This document shows positions 6,060 through 12,866 of a DNA stretch of 12,868 nucleotides, one piece after another. How positions within the stretch are numbered: position 1 is the first letter of the stretch; every line of letters starts with the position of its first letter. The translations under genes were made by a program, and so were the position numbers. A model generated the notes under the pieces. That model was not told the DNA's origin. It saw only the letters and a program-made list of their open reading frames with translations, and made no database searches. Origin of the DNA: an uncultured Sutterella sp. (GTDB lineage Bacteria > Pseudomonadota > Gammaproteobacteria > Burkholderiales > Burkholderiaceae_F); contig CAKQKT010000058.1 of the NCBI GenBank assembly GCA_934249275.1, forward strand, positions 1-12,868. Reading direction: 5' to 3'.

Positions 6060-6182
6060 ATGATTTCTTCTTTCCGCACAGGAGTTTTCATTGTGCCGGC
6101 AAATGTATCGGGAACTATGATCTCAAGTATTTTCCCGTTGCATTTGTTAAAATCATCGGCTACCTGTTAATGAGATTTTTCC

Positions 6183-6932
6183 ATGGAGGCTATTTTGGAA
6201 TATCTCTTCGATCTGCTTGCCAACTTGCATTGGGCTGCGGTCGGCCAGATCATCATGATCGACATTCTTCTCGGCGGCGACAATGCCGTCGTGATTGCCA
6301 TGGCGTGTCGAAATCTGCCTGCTCATCAGCGCAACAAGGGTATCCTGTGGGGTACGGCAGGCGCCATTGCCCTGCGTGTTGTGCTGATTACCTGCGCGGT
6401 TATGCTGCTTGATCTTCCGCTTCTGAAGGTGGCCGGCGGTCTGCTTCTTATCTGGATTGGTGCCAAGCTTCTCCTCCCCGAGGATGGCGATCATGACAAG
6501 GTTGAGGGCAGCAGCAAGCTGCTGGGCGCCATCAAGACCATCATCGTGGCGGACTTTGTCATGAGCTTCGATAATGTGATTGCCATTGCAGGCGCAGCTC
6601 AGCAGGCTCATGAAGCTCATCAGACGCTTCTTATTATTTTCGGTCTGCTCGTCTCGGTGCCGTTCATCGTTTTCGGCTCCCAGATCATTCTGAAGCTCAT
6701 TGATCGCTTCCCGGCCATCATTTATTTCGGCGCCGGTCTTTTGGGATGGATTGCCGGCGGCATGCTTGCTTCCGACATGTTCGTCACGTCGCGCTGGCCT
6801 GAAGAGGCATTCATGATGCACTACCCGCTGTCCGTAGGCTGTGCCGCTCTCGTTATTCTCATCGGCCATTTCGTCGGCAAGCAAAAGATGAAGAAGCTTC
6901 TCGAAAAGGAAATGCAGAAGGATCGCAACTGA
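6183..6932 (+). CDS. TerC-family integral membrane protein
   Basis: The 249-residue protein is a TerC-family membrane protein, a group that includes metal-ion exporters (for example for manganese) and tellurite-resistance proteins. It has about seven hydrophobic segments. The two paired family motifs carry acidic residues inside the membrane: GGDNAVVIAMACRNLP (31-46) and SFDNVIAIAGAAQQ (128-141). A hydrophilic loop (about 99-115) sits between the two halves, and a basic tail (KQKMKKLLEKEMQKDRN) ends the protein. The length suits the short single-domain subfamily without CBS domains. No clear Shine-Dalgarno precedes the ATG, but the N-terminus aligns well with the family. The 123 bp upstream show no manganese (yybP-ykoY) riboswitch that I can recognise. 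The substrate is unknown. A shared terminator follows. Confidence 0.88.
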   Translation: MEAILEYLFDLLANLHWAAVGQIIMIDILLGGDNAVVIAMACRNLPAHQRNKGILWGTAGAIALRVVLITCAVMLLDLPLLKVAGGLLLIWIGAKLLLPEDGDHDKVEGSSKLLGAIKTIIVADFVMSFDNVIAIAGAAQQAHEAHQTLLIIFGLLVSVPFIVFGSQIILKLIDRFPAIIYFGAGLLGWIAGGMLASDMFVTSRWPEEAFMMHYPLSVGCAALVILIGHFVGKQKMKKLLEKEMQKDRN

Positions 6933-6950
6933 TCAGCCTTCTGATCAAAC

Positions 6951-6985
6951 AAAAAAGCGCAGTCTCGGTGGACTGCGCTTTTTTT
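6951..6985. terminator. Bidirectional terminator between terC-family gene and mnmA
   Basis: GCGCAGTC (6957-6964) pairs perfectly with GACTGCGC (6971-6978) around a 6-nt loop. Six As precede and seven Ts follow, so it works on both strands and serves the converging genes. Just upstream, TGATCAG-CCTT-CTGATCA (6930-6947) forms another 7-bp hairpin that includes the TGA stop of the plus-strand gene. Confidence 0.92.
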
Positions 6986-7001
6986 GTCAAAGTTCGAGTG
7001 C

Positions 7002-8090
7002 CTAGTGCTTGACGGTGTCGATGAAGCCGCCGCCAAGGCAGACGTCGCCCTGATAGAGAACGGCGCTCTGGCCGGGCGTGGCCGCCCATTGAGGCTTGTC
7101 GAAGCCGAGCGTGAAGTTCTTTTCCGAAACGTACTCGAGCCTGCAGGGATCGTCAGGCTGGCGGTAGCGGGTTTTCACAGTAAGTTCAGCGTCGAGATCC
7201 GGTGCTTGTCCGGACACCCAGCTCGGATGAACGGCCTTGAGTTCATGAGCGAGAAGCCACGGATGATCGTGTCCCTGGCAGATCCAGAGCGTATTGGAGG
7301 CGAGGTCCTTTTTGGCGACGAACCACGGTTCGCCGGTGGAGTCGTGTCGGCCGCCCACGCCGATGCCTTTGCGCTGACCGAGCGTATAGAAGGAGAGCCC
7401 CATATGTTCGCCGACGATGGTGCCGTCGGGAATGCGGATCGGACCGGGATGCGTCGGCAGGTAGCGATTGAGAAATTCCCGGAACGGACGCTCGCCGATG
7501 AAGCAGATGCCCGTTGAGTCCTTCTTCTTGGCATTGGGAAGCTTGAGGTCGTCGGCAATTCGGCGTACTTCGGTCTTGCAAATGTCGCCAACCGGGAAGA
7601 TGACGCGGGAGATTTGCTCTTGAGTGAGGCGATGGAGGAAGTAGCTCTGGTCCTTGCTTGGATCCACGCCGCGCAACAGCTGAACGCCGTTGTCGGTGTG
7701 TCGGACGCGGGCGTAGTGCCCCGTGGCGATAAGATCGGCTCCCATGGCCATGGCATGGTCAAGGAAGGCGCGGAACTTGATCTCGGCATTGCAGAGAACG
7801 TCGGGGTTTGGCGTGCGGCCGGCGCTGTATTCGCGCAGGAAGTCGGAGAAGACGCGCTCGCGATATTCCTTGGCGAAGTTGACGGCTTCGATGTCGATGC
7901 CGATTACGTCGGCAACGGCGCTCGCATCAATGAAGTCCTGGCGCGAGGAGCAGTATTCGCTGTCATCGTCATCCTCCCAGTTCTTCATGAAGAGGCCGAT
8001 GACGTTGTAGCCCTGTTCCTTGAGAAGCCAGGCGCTGACCGAGGAGTCGACGCCGCCTGAGAGTCCGATGACGACGGTTTTCTTAGACAT
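7002..8090 (-). CDS. mnmA: tRNA-specific 2-thiouridylase MnmA
   Basis: The 362-residue protein makes 2-thiouridine at position 34 of tRNA-Lys, tRNA-Glu and tRNA-Gln. It activates the uridine with ATP and accepts sulfur from a relay. The PP-loop SGGVDSS is at residues 11-17. The two catalytic cysteines are C100 (NPDVLCNAE) and C196 ([13 protein letters not shown]). Further family motifs are IATGHYAR (121-128), the DQSYFL stretch (147-152) and [13 protein letters not shown]. The C-terminal beta-barrel ends in [18 protein letters not shown]. Length matches the family (about 360-370). The ATG at 8090 gives the standard [13 protein letters not shown] start. The gene diverges from the flavoprotein gene at 8168, with 77 bp between. 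A tRNA-Lys(TTT) gene, one of its substrates, lies about 3.4 kb away. Confidence 0.97.
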   Translation of the reverse strand: MSKKTVVIGLSGGVDSSVSAWLLKEQGYNVIGLFMKNWEDDDDSEYCSSRQDFIDASAVADVIGIDIEAVNFAKEYRERVFSDFLREYSAGRTPNPDVLCNAEIKFRAFLDHAMAMGADLIATGHYARVRHTDNGVQLLRGVDPSKDQSYFLHRLTQEQISRVIFPVGDICKTEVRRIADDLKLPNAKKKDSTGICFIGERPFREFLNRYLPTHPGPIRIPDGTIVGEHMGLSFYTLGQRKGIGVGGRHDSTGEPWFVAKKDLASNTLWICQGHDHPWLLAHELKAVHPSWVSGQAPDLDAELTVKTRYRQPDDPCRLEYVSEKNFTLGFDKPQWAATPGQSAVLYQGDVCLGGGFIDTVKH

Positions 8091-8167
8091 ATTTATAAGA
8101 ATGAGGGTAGTCGAGATAGAATCAGGACGTTTCCCTTGAAATCATTGAGAAGGAGATCGTCGCAATT

Positions 8168-9265
8168 ATGTCCCAGACGAACGAATCGTGCATCCGCTTT
8201 ACGCAACTTCTCGGCATTAAGGTGCCGTTCCTCAACGCGCCCATGTCCGGCATCGCTACGCCGGAGCTCGTGGCGGCCGTATCTGAAGCGGGCGGTCTCG
8301 GCGTTATTCCAGGCGCCGAACTTACCCCAGACGGCATTCGCGCTTTCGCTGCGCGCGTTCGGGAGCTGACGACGAAGCCCTTTGCCGTGAATCTTTCGGT
8401 GCCTGTCGAAATGGACGTCGGCGCAGCAGAGAGATTCGAGCAGTTCGGCGATGCGGTCTCAATGCTTCTTGAGGAGCTTGAACTTCCGAATGGCGGTTCG
8501 TCCTATGCGGATCTTTATGATCTGGCGGGTCGGCAACGCCCGACTTTCTTCGAACAGTTTGATGCGGCGATTGAAGTGAGACCGGCTGCAGTCATTTCGT
8601 CCTTCGGCGGCTTTCGCGAACCGGAGGAGGAAAAACTTGCGGAGCACGGCATCGTCAACATCGGTACAGCAACGACGCTTCGCGAGGCCAAGGTTCTGCG
8701 CGCCGCAGGATGCGCGGCGATCATTGTTCAGGGGGCGGAGGCTGCGGGGCCGCGTCTGTCGTTTGAGGATTCAGAGGAGGCGCTTGTAGGTCTCATGTCG
8801 CTTGTGCCCGCCGCCGTGCGTGCGACGGGGCTTCCTGTTGTCGCTGCGGGCGGCGTAGCCTCGGCGGAACAGGTGAGGGCGCTGCTTGCGATGGGGGCGG
8901 CCGGCGTATCGATCGGCACGGCCCTTCTGACATCTTCCGAATCCGGCGCTTCCAACGTGCACCGCTACTACGCCGAGTACGGCACGGCATGCGATACGGT
9001 GTTGACGAGGATCTACAACGGCAGGCTCACGCGCGTGCTCAAGAATGCACTGGTCGATGCTCTGGTGGACTGGGAACGCATGACGGCGGGCTATCCCGCA
9101 CAGATGGCGATGATGAGGACGCTAGACATGCGTGCGGCCGAGCTCGGTCGCAATGATCTTGTCATGCTGCCTTTGGGGCAGTCCGCCGGCCGAAGCGCCT
9201 ACCGAAGCGCTGCGGAGTGCGTGCGCGCCCTGTTCCCGGACGGCATTTCGGCACAGGCAGGCTAA
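8168..9265 (+). CDS. Nitronate monooxygenase/FabK-like TIM-barrel flavoprotein
   Basis: The 365-residue protein matches the FMN-dependent family of nitronate monooxygenases (2-nitropropane dioxygenases) and the enoyl-ACP reductase FabK. The N-terminal segment PFLNAPMSGIATPELVAAVSE and GGLGVIPGA (42-50) fit the first beta-alpha unit. PVVAAGGVASAEQVRALLAMGA (223-244) and GVSIGTALL (246-254) form the phosphate-binding end of the barrel. The motif with the catalytic histidine, usually EAGGH, reads EAAGP here (191-195), so the histidine is replaced by proline. TRIYNGRLTRVLKN matches the family's C-terminal motif. The AGGAG ribosome-binding site is 12 nt before the ATG, a rather long gap. No terminator follows before the DASS gene. 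The true reaction is unknown; nitronate oxidation is doubtful. Confidence 0.8.
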   Translation: MSQTNESCIRFTQLLGIKVPFLNAPMSGIATPELVAAVSEAGGLGVIPGAELTPDGIRAFAARVRELTTKPFAVNLSVPVEMDVGAAERFEQFGDAVSMLLEELELPNGGSSYADLYDLAGRQRPTFFEQFDAAIEVRPAAVISSFGGFREPEEEKLAEHGIVNIGTATTLREAKVLRAAGCAAIIVQGAEAAGPRLSFEDSEEALVGLMSLVPAAVRATGLPVVAAGGVASAEQVRALLAMGAAGVSIGTALLTSSESGASNVHRYYAEYGTACDTVLTRIYNGRLTRVLKNALVDALVDWERMTAGYPAQMAMMRTLDMRAAELGRNDLVMLPLGQSAGRSAYRSAAECVRALFPDGISAQAG

Positions 9266-9371
9266 GGCGAATGCAGGGATAGTTTTTCATCATCGCCGAT
9301 ACGCCTCTCCAATCGGTGTACCGCGTCTGTCGTAGGTGAAATTCCTAGTTCGGCAACACGATCTTCTGCAA

Positions 9372-9390
9372 TATGAAAACATATTTCATA
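9372..9390. promoter_or_regulatory. AT-rich palindrome upstream of the DASS gene
   Basis: TATGAAA-acata-TTTCATA is a perfect 7-bp inverted repeat with a 5-bp centre. It lies about 155 bp before the DASS start codon and 68 bp before the FNR-type box, where an activator might bind. The regulator is unknown. Confidence 0.4.
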
Positions 9391-9416
9391 ACGTGAAATG
9401 TGAGATTTAATATTTG

Positions 9417-9544
9417 GGGTTATCCCTCTGTTATTGATCGTTGAAATGGTGTTTTGGCTTGATTATTATCAAGCGGACAGAACTCGTTTACGATTTCACG
9501 GATCGGTAGGCGGGATTCGATCGACAACATCGGAGGGATAACCC
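9417..9544 (+). promoter_or_regulatory. Long-range complementary arms covering the DASS ribosome-binding site
   Basis: GGGTTATCCCTC (9417-9428) is the exact reverse complement of GAGGGATAACCC (9533-9544), the stretch that contains the Shine-Dalgarno and abuts the ATG. One G-T and one more G-C pair could extend it inward. In an RNA starting upstream of 9417 the two arms could pair and hide the ribosome-binding site. Each arm is also GGG-N4-CCC, so they may instead be two copies of a DNA-binding site. The intervening 104 nt hold the FNR-type box. Confidence 0.5.
9458..9473. promoter_or_regulatory. FNR/ANR-type binding site
   Basis: CTTGATtattATCAAG is an exact match to the FNR consensus TTGAT-N4-ATCAA, with an extra matching base on each side. 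Its centre is 80 bp before the DASS start codon. A weak -10 candidate TACGAT is at 9489-9494, giving a start near 9501 and placing the box at about -36, close to the class II activator position of about -41.5. This suggests activation without oxygen. No transcription start has been mapped. Confidence 0.75.
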
Positions 9545-11053
9545 ATGACCGAATCCAGTATTGAAATCGGCGCCATGTCCAACAGGGGCAAATTGATGGC
9601 GCTCGTTGCCGGCCCGATCCTTGGGCTGCTGACCTACTTGCTTCTCCCGGAGACCTATTCCAACGCTCAGGGCGTTGAAACCGCTTTTTCGTATGAAGGC
9701 CGTGCCTGTCTGGGCGTGACCGTTTGGATGGCGATCTGGTGGTTCACCGAAGCTTTGCCGATTGCGGCGACGGCCATGCTGCCGCTTGTTGCGTATCCGC
9801 TTCTTCAGATCACGTCTGCAAAGGCGGCGATGGTCAATTACGCTTCGGGAACCATTTTCCTTTTTCTGGGCGGCTTTCTGCTTGCGGCAGGCATTCATCG
9901 CTGGCATCTTGACCGCCGCATCGCGCTTCTGACGCTTCGTCTTTTCGGCACGCAGCCCAAGCAGATGGTGCTTGGACTGATGCTGGCAACCGCCGGTCTC
10001 TCGGCCTGGGTGTCCAATACCGCAACCGCCGCCATGATGGTGCCCATCGCCATTGCCGTGCTCGGCGTGGTGCGCTCGACTCAGACGAGCGAAGTCATGG
10101 GGCAGGACGAGCGCAACTTCGGCATTTCCATCATGCTTGCGATTGCATATGCAGCCTCCATCGGCGGCATGGTTACTGTGATCGGTTCACCTCCGAACGG
10201 CATTTACGTTCGCTTTATGGAACAGACTTACGGGCAGACGGTGAGCTTCATGGACTGGCTCAAGATTGGTCTCCCTGTTGCCGTGCTGATGCTTCCCGCC
10301 ACCTATTTCCTGTTGGTGAAGGTTCTCTTTCCCTGCAAGATCGACGGAATCCCGGGCGGCAAGGAGTGGGTTCGCAATGAGCTCAGAAAGCTTGGTCCCA
10401 TGACTCGAGGTGAAAAGGTTGTTCTTGCGGTCTTTATCCTCGCTGCGGTTCTCTGGATTTTCGGTCCGATTATTCGCGGTCTGGAATTCGACGGCGCCAA
10501 GCCTTTTGCGGCTCTCAAGGATGAAACCATTGCCATGGCTGCCGGTCTGCTGCTCTTCGCCATCCCGGTTGATGCCAAGCGAGGCATTCATGCACTTGAT
10601 TGGTCTTCTGCGAAGGACGTGATTGCCTGGGACGTGCTTCTGCTCTTCGGCGGCGGCCTTACGATGGCGGCGGCTCTTCAGAGCACCGGTGCAGCAGCCT
10701 TGGTGGGGGCTCAGGCTTCGGCTCTCGGCAGCCTCGGCGAAGTTTCCATGATGGCCGGCGTTGCGACTCTCGTGACCTTCAGTACTGAGGTGACTTCGAA
10801 CACTGCGCTTGCCGCCACGATGATGCCGCTTATTGCCGCAGCATCCGAAGCGATCAAGATTGATCCGTCAGGGCTTCTTGTGACGACCGCGCTTGCCGCT
10901 TCCTGTGCCTTCATGATGCCTGTGGCAACTCCGCCCAACGCGATTGTGTTCGGCACCGGCCGACTGAAGATCGGAGACATGATTAAGGCTGGCTTCTGGC
11001 TCAACATTTTCGGCGTGGTGATCATCACTTGTGTGGCTTATCTGGTTTATTGA
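9545..11053 (+). CDS. DASS (SLC13) family sodium/dicarboxylate transporter
   Basis: The 502-residue membrane protein belongs to the divalent anion:sodium symporter family (VcINDY/SdcS type), which moves C4-dicarboxylates such as succinate, malate or fumarate, or sometimes citrate or sulfate. It has about eleven hydrophobic segments. The two sodium-site SNT motifs are at about 157-159 (WVSNTATAAMMVP) and later in STEVTSNTALAATMMP. The conserved signature MMPVATPPNAIVFGTGRL is near the C-terminus. GGFLLAAGIHRWHLDRRIAL marks the first repeat and VLLLFGGGLTMAAALQSTG the second. The ATG at 9545 follows GGAGGG at 7 nt, a strong ribosome-binding site. An FNR-type box lies upstream, and a complementary arm could mask the ribosome-binding site. 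Substrate is inferred from family and anaerobic control; sodium coupling is the family norm, though some members exchange. Confidence 0.93.
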   Translation: MTESSIEIGAMSNRGKLMALVAGPILGLLTYLLLPETYSNAQGVETAFSYEGRACLGVTVWMAIWWFTEALPIAATAMLPLVAYPLLQITSAKAAMVNYASGTIFLFLGGFLLAAGIHRWHLDRRIALLTLRLFGTQPKQMVLGLMLATAGLSAWVSNTATAAMMVPIAIAVLGVVRSTQTSEVMGQDERNFGISIMLAIAYAASIGGMVTVIGSPPNGIYVRFMEQTYGQTVSFMDWLKIGLPVAVLMLPATYFLLVKVLFPCKIDGIPGGKEWVRNELRKLGPMTRGEKVVLAVFILAAVLWIFGPIIRGLEFDGAKPFAALKDETIAMAAGLLLFAIPVDAKRGIHALDWSSAKDVIAWDVLLLFGGGLTMAAALQSTGAAALVGAQASALGSLGEVSMMAGVATLVTFSTEVTSNTALAATMMPLIAAASEAIKIDPSGLLVTTALAASCAFMMPVATPPNAIVFGTGRLKIGDMIKAGFWLNIFGVVIITCVAYLVY

Positions 11054-11072
11054 TCCACGCATTCCTAAAATG

Positions 11073-11112
11073 AAAAAAATGCGCGCCTTCTCCAGGAGAG
11101 GCGCGCATTTTT
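11073..11112. terminator. Bidirectional terminator between DASS gene and lrgB
   Basis: GCGCGCC (11081-11087) pairs with GGCGCGC (11100-11106), extended by A-T pairs at the base and an inner TCTC/GAGA helix. A run of seven As precedes it and five Ts follow. It lies 20 bp after the transporter stop and 18 bp before the end of lrgB, so it serves both converging units. Confidence 0.92.
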
Positions 11113-11129
11113 CATATCCGGGCAGCGGT

Positions 11130-11861
11130 TCAAATGCCCAGAAGCTTCATAAGCGGACCGGCGATCATCGGCGCTAGGAAGGCCGTGATGATGCCTGTAA
11201 GGCCCATGGCGAGGCCCCCGAATGCGCCTGCTCGATTAGAGATTTGGAAGGCTGCGCTCGTGCCCATGCCGTGGGCGGCCAGGCCAAGGGTTACGCCGCG
11301 AACCGGGTCGGAGGTGATACGGCACAGATTGAAGAGAGGACGGCCGACGATCGAGCCGAAGATGCCGGTGATCACGACGAGACAGGCTGTCAGATCAGGA
11401 CGCCCGCCCATGGTTTCCGACACGCCCATGGCGATCGGCGTCGTCACGGACTTGGGAATCATGGAGATCATCGTTTCTGCGGAAAGGCCGAATACCCAGC
11501 CGAGGGCAACGACGGACACGATGGCCGCAACGCTGCCGGCCAGGAGGCCGCAGCTGAGCGGGAGCCACAGCTCAACGAGCTTCTGGCGCTGTTCAAAGAG
11601 CGGCACGGCCAGAACGACGGTTGCGGGACCAAGCAGAAAATGGATGACGTTCGCCCCCTTGAAGTACTGTTCATAGGGAACGTCCATAACCAGCAGGACG
11701 GCAATGATGCTCACGACGGCGACGATGATCGGCGTGAAAATCGGGTTGAATCGGGTGAGCTTGTAAAGATGCTGGCCGAAGATGAATGCGGCAAGCGTTA
11801 CGACGAGCCATAGAGCCGGGTTGGTGAGGATCGGCGACAGCTGCTGAAGGATGGACTGCAT
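11130..11861 (-). CDS. lrgB: LrgB/CidB/YohK-family membrane protein
   Basis: The 243-residue protein matches the LrgB family across its length. It has about seven hydrophobic segments, a loop with FNPIFTPIIVAV (38-49), LLGPATVVLAVPLFEQRQKL, the family block SMIPKSVTTPIAMGVSE and, near the end, LAAHGMGTSAAFQ. LrgB partners with LrgA. The pair was first described in Staphylococcus as affecting murein hydrolase export, and homologues elsewhere handle small organic acids such as pyruvate or glycolate. Which applies here is not known. The ATG at 11861 follows the lrgA stop by 2 bp, with AAGGA at 6 nt inside the lrgA 3' end, so the genes are translationally coupled. No LytTR-type regulator gene is in the window. 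The symbol is by family. Confidence 0.9.
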   Translation of the reverse strand: MQSILQQLSPILTNPALWLVVTLAAFIFGQHLYKLTRFNPIFTPIIVAVVSIIAVLLVMDVPYEQYFKGANVIHFLLGPATVVLAVPLFEQRQKLVELWLPLSCGLLAGSVAAIVSVVALGWVFGLSAETMISMIPKSVTTPIAMGVSETMGGRPDLTACLVVITGIFGSIVGRPLFNLCRITSDPVRGVTLGLAAHGMGTSAAFQISNRAGAFGGLAMGLTGIITAFLAPMIAGPLMKLLGI

Positions 11862-11863
11862 GT

Positions 11864-12217
11864 TTAGTCCTTGTTCTTGTGAACGAGTTTCTCGACAAAG
11901 ATGATGGTGTAGGCGGTCACGAGCATGGCGATGATCGTTGAGAGCACCAGCACTGCGCCGATGGCAAGGCCTTCACGAAGGAAGAGGTCGGTGTAGCGCA
12001 TCACGCCAACGCCGGCCGGCACGAAAAGCAGCGACAGGTTGGTAAGAAGAACGCCGCCTGTCGGGCGGATGCGGTCGATCAGATCGTCCTTCACGAAGAA
12101 GGCCAACAGCATGAGGATCATGCCGATCACAGGCCCCGGGACGGGAATGCCCGTTGCGCGGCTGATGATCTCGCCGGCGACCTGAAAGGCCAGAATGAGT
12201 GCGATTGAGGAAAGCAT
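11864..12217 (-). CDS. lrgA: LrgA/CidA/YohJ-family membrane protein
   Basis: The 117-residue protein has four predicted membrane segments and the family motifs GIPVPGPVIGMILMLLAF (23-40) and LLFVPAGVGVMRY (63-75), then a basic tail. Family members are about 115-150 residues and often described as holin-like; they act with LrgB. It is the first gene of lrgA-lrgB. The ATG at 12217 has no clear Shine-Dalgarno, though it gives the expected N-terminus LSSIALILAFQVAGEII. The 141 bp to the divergent S4-domain gene must hold both promoters, and I cannot pick them out with confidence. Function in this organism is unproven: small-metabolite transport or a role in cell-wall control are the two candidates. 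Confidence 0.9.
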   Translation of the reverse strand: MLSSIALILAFQVAGEIISRATGIPVPGPVIGMILMLLAFFVKDDLIDRIRPTGGVLLTNLSLLFVPAGVGVMRYTDLFLREGLAIGAVLVLSTIIAMLVTAYTIIFVEKLVHKNKD

Positions 12218-12307
12218 GTTTGAAGTGCCGTAGAATGTTTAGACGCCGTCCGACAGACTAGGGTTTGCACCTACGGGAGGCGATAAGGTGTTGATTTTGT
12301 CACCAAG

Positions 12308-12326
12308 GTGCCCGTTATGGGGGCAC
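12308..12326. other. Small inverted repeat between lrgA and the S4-domain gene
   Basis: GTGCCC (12308-12313) and GGGCAC (12321-12326) form a 6-bp GC-rich inverted repeat with a 7-bp centre, 32 bp before the S4-domain start. No T-run follows, so it is not a terminator. It could be an operator serving either divergent gene. Evidence is weak. Confidence 0.25.
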
Positions 12327-12358
12327 TCGGGTTTGACCTAGGTTAGGAAAGTTGAAGA

Positions 12359-12598
12359 ATGAAGCAGGAATTTCAGATTCGAGGCGAGCTCATTACGCTT
12401 GATGCTCTTCTCAAGGCGGTTGGCGCTGCAGATTCCGGCGCGCATGCCAAGGCAATGGTCGCCGAGGGGCTTGTGCGTGTCGACGGCAAGGTCGAAGAAC
12501 GCAAGACGAGAAAGCTTCGAGGCGGCGAATGCGTGGAGCTTGACGGCCTGACGGTGTTGCTGAAGGCCGATCCGGCTTTTGTAGTCAAGCAGGATTAA
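12359..12598 (+). CDS. Small S4-domain RNA-binding protein (YbcJ-like)
   Basis: The 79-residue protein is essentially one S4 domain, the fold used by ribosomal protein S4, pseudouridine synthases and heat-shock protein Hsp15 to bind RNA. The pattern is clear: ITLDALLKAVGAADSGAHAKAMVAEGLVRVDGKVEERKTRKLRGG, spanning residues 12-56, followed by a short beta strand (ECVELDGLTVLL). Stand-alone proteins of this size (YbcJ family) probably bind structured RNA; the target is not known. The ATG at 12359 has AGGAAAG 7-12 nt upstream. The gene diverges from lrgA and is followed at 18 bp by an intrinsic terminator, so it is probably a single-gene unit. Confidence 0.88.
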   Translation: MKQEFQIRGELITLDALLKAVGAADSGAHAKAMVAEGLVRVDGKVEERKTRKLRGGECVELDGLTVLLKADPAFVVKQD

Positions 12599-12615
12599 TT
12601 TCAAGAAATCGAATC

Positions 12616-12653
12616 AAAAAAATGCCGGCTTCCGAAAGGAGGCCGGCATTTTT
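12616..12653. terminator. Bidirectional intrinsic terminator after the S4-domain gene
   Basis: TGCCGGC (12623-12629) pairs with GCCGGCA (12642-12648). The helix continues inward to a GAAA tetraloop (12634-12637) and outward through A-T pairs. Five Ts follow on the plus strand and seven on the minus strand. The longer minus-strand T-run suggests a minus-strand gene also ends here. Confidence 0.9.
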
Positions 12654-12670
12654 CATGATGCTTGAAAGGC

Positions 12671-12757
12671 TTACTTGCCTGAACTCCCGGATAGCTGATC
12701 CACATTTGACTTGAGGAAAGTCAAATATCTGTCACTACCTCTTCGAACCGCCTGTGT
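12671..12757 (-). pseudogene. Possible 3' remnant of a minus-strand gene
   Basis: A minus-strand frame is open for 28 codons and ends with VDQLSGSSGK and TAA (12673-12671), 18 bp before a terminator whose longer T-run faces this strand. The arrangement copies the end of metI (a stop codon, then a terminator). In-frame TAA at 12760-12758 blocks extension upstream and no good start is seen, so if real it is a fragment cut off by a change or an insertion near 12700-12760. The protein family cannot be identified. Confidence 0.25.
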
Positions 12758-12866
12758 TTATTGCCTCGCAGTAAGCAGGCGGTAAAAAAACTAAGAGATT
12801 CCCAATTCTCTGTACTACGAGGCATGCGAATCAGCCGAAGCGGCTAGAGTCCGCTCTTGTGCCTCG
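12704..12866. other. Hairpin-dense segment without a recognised gene
   Basis: Four structures lie in 163 bp. ATTTGACTT/AAGTCAAAT (12704-12726) has a 5-nt loop. ACCGCCTG/CAGGCGGT (12747-12783) continues inward as TTTATTGC/GCAGTAAG with a 3-nt loop. AGAGA/TCTCT (12794-12811) is followed on the minus strand by seven Ts (12790-12784). CGAGGCA/TGCCTCG (12818-12866) encloses two small hairpins, AGCCG-aag-CGGCT and AGAG-tccg-CTCT, as a three-way junction. GCCTCGC occurs at 12763-12769 and 12861-12867, and both copies could pair with CGAGGC at 12818-12823. It could be a structured RNA, a leader or the end of a mobile element; I do not recognise a known family. Confidence 0.45.

Noticed and set aside
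6060..6182. Manganese (yybP-ykoY) riboswitch upstream of the TerC-family gene
   Set aside because: Such riboswitches often precede TerC-family genes, but the conserved loops are not seen and the interval lacks strong hairpins.
12711..12722. RNase P RNA, because of a GAGGAAAGTC stretch
   Set aside because: This segment is the loop and arm of a local 9-bp hairpin, and no other RNase P core element is visible nearby.
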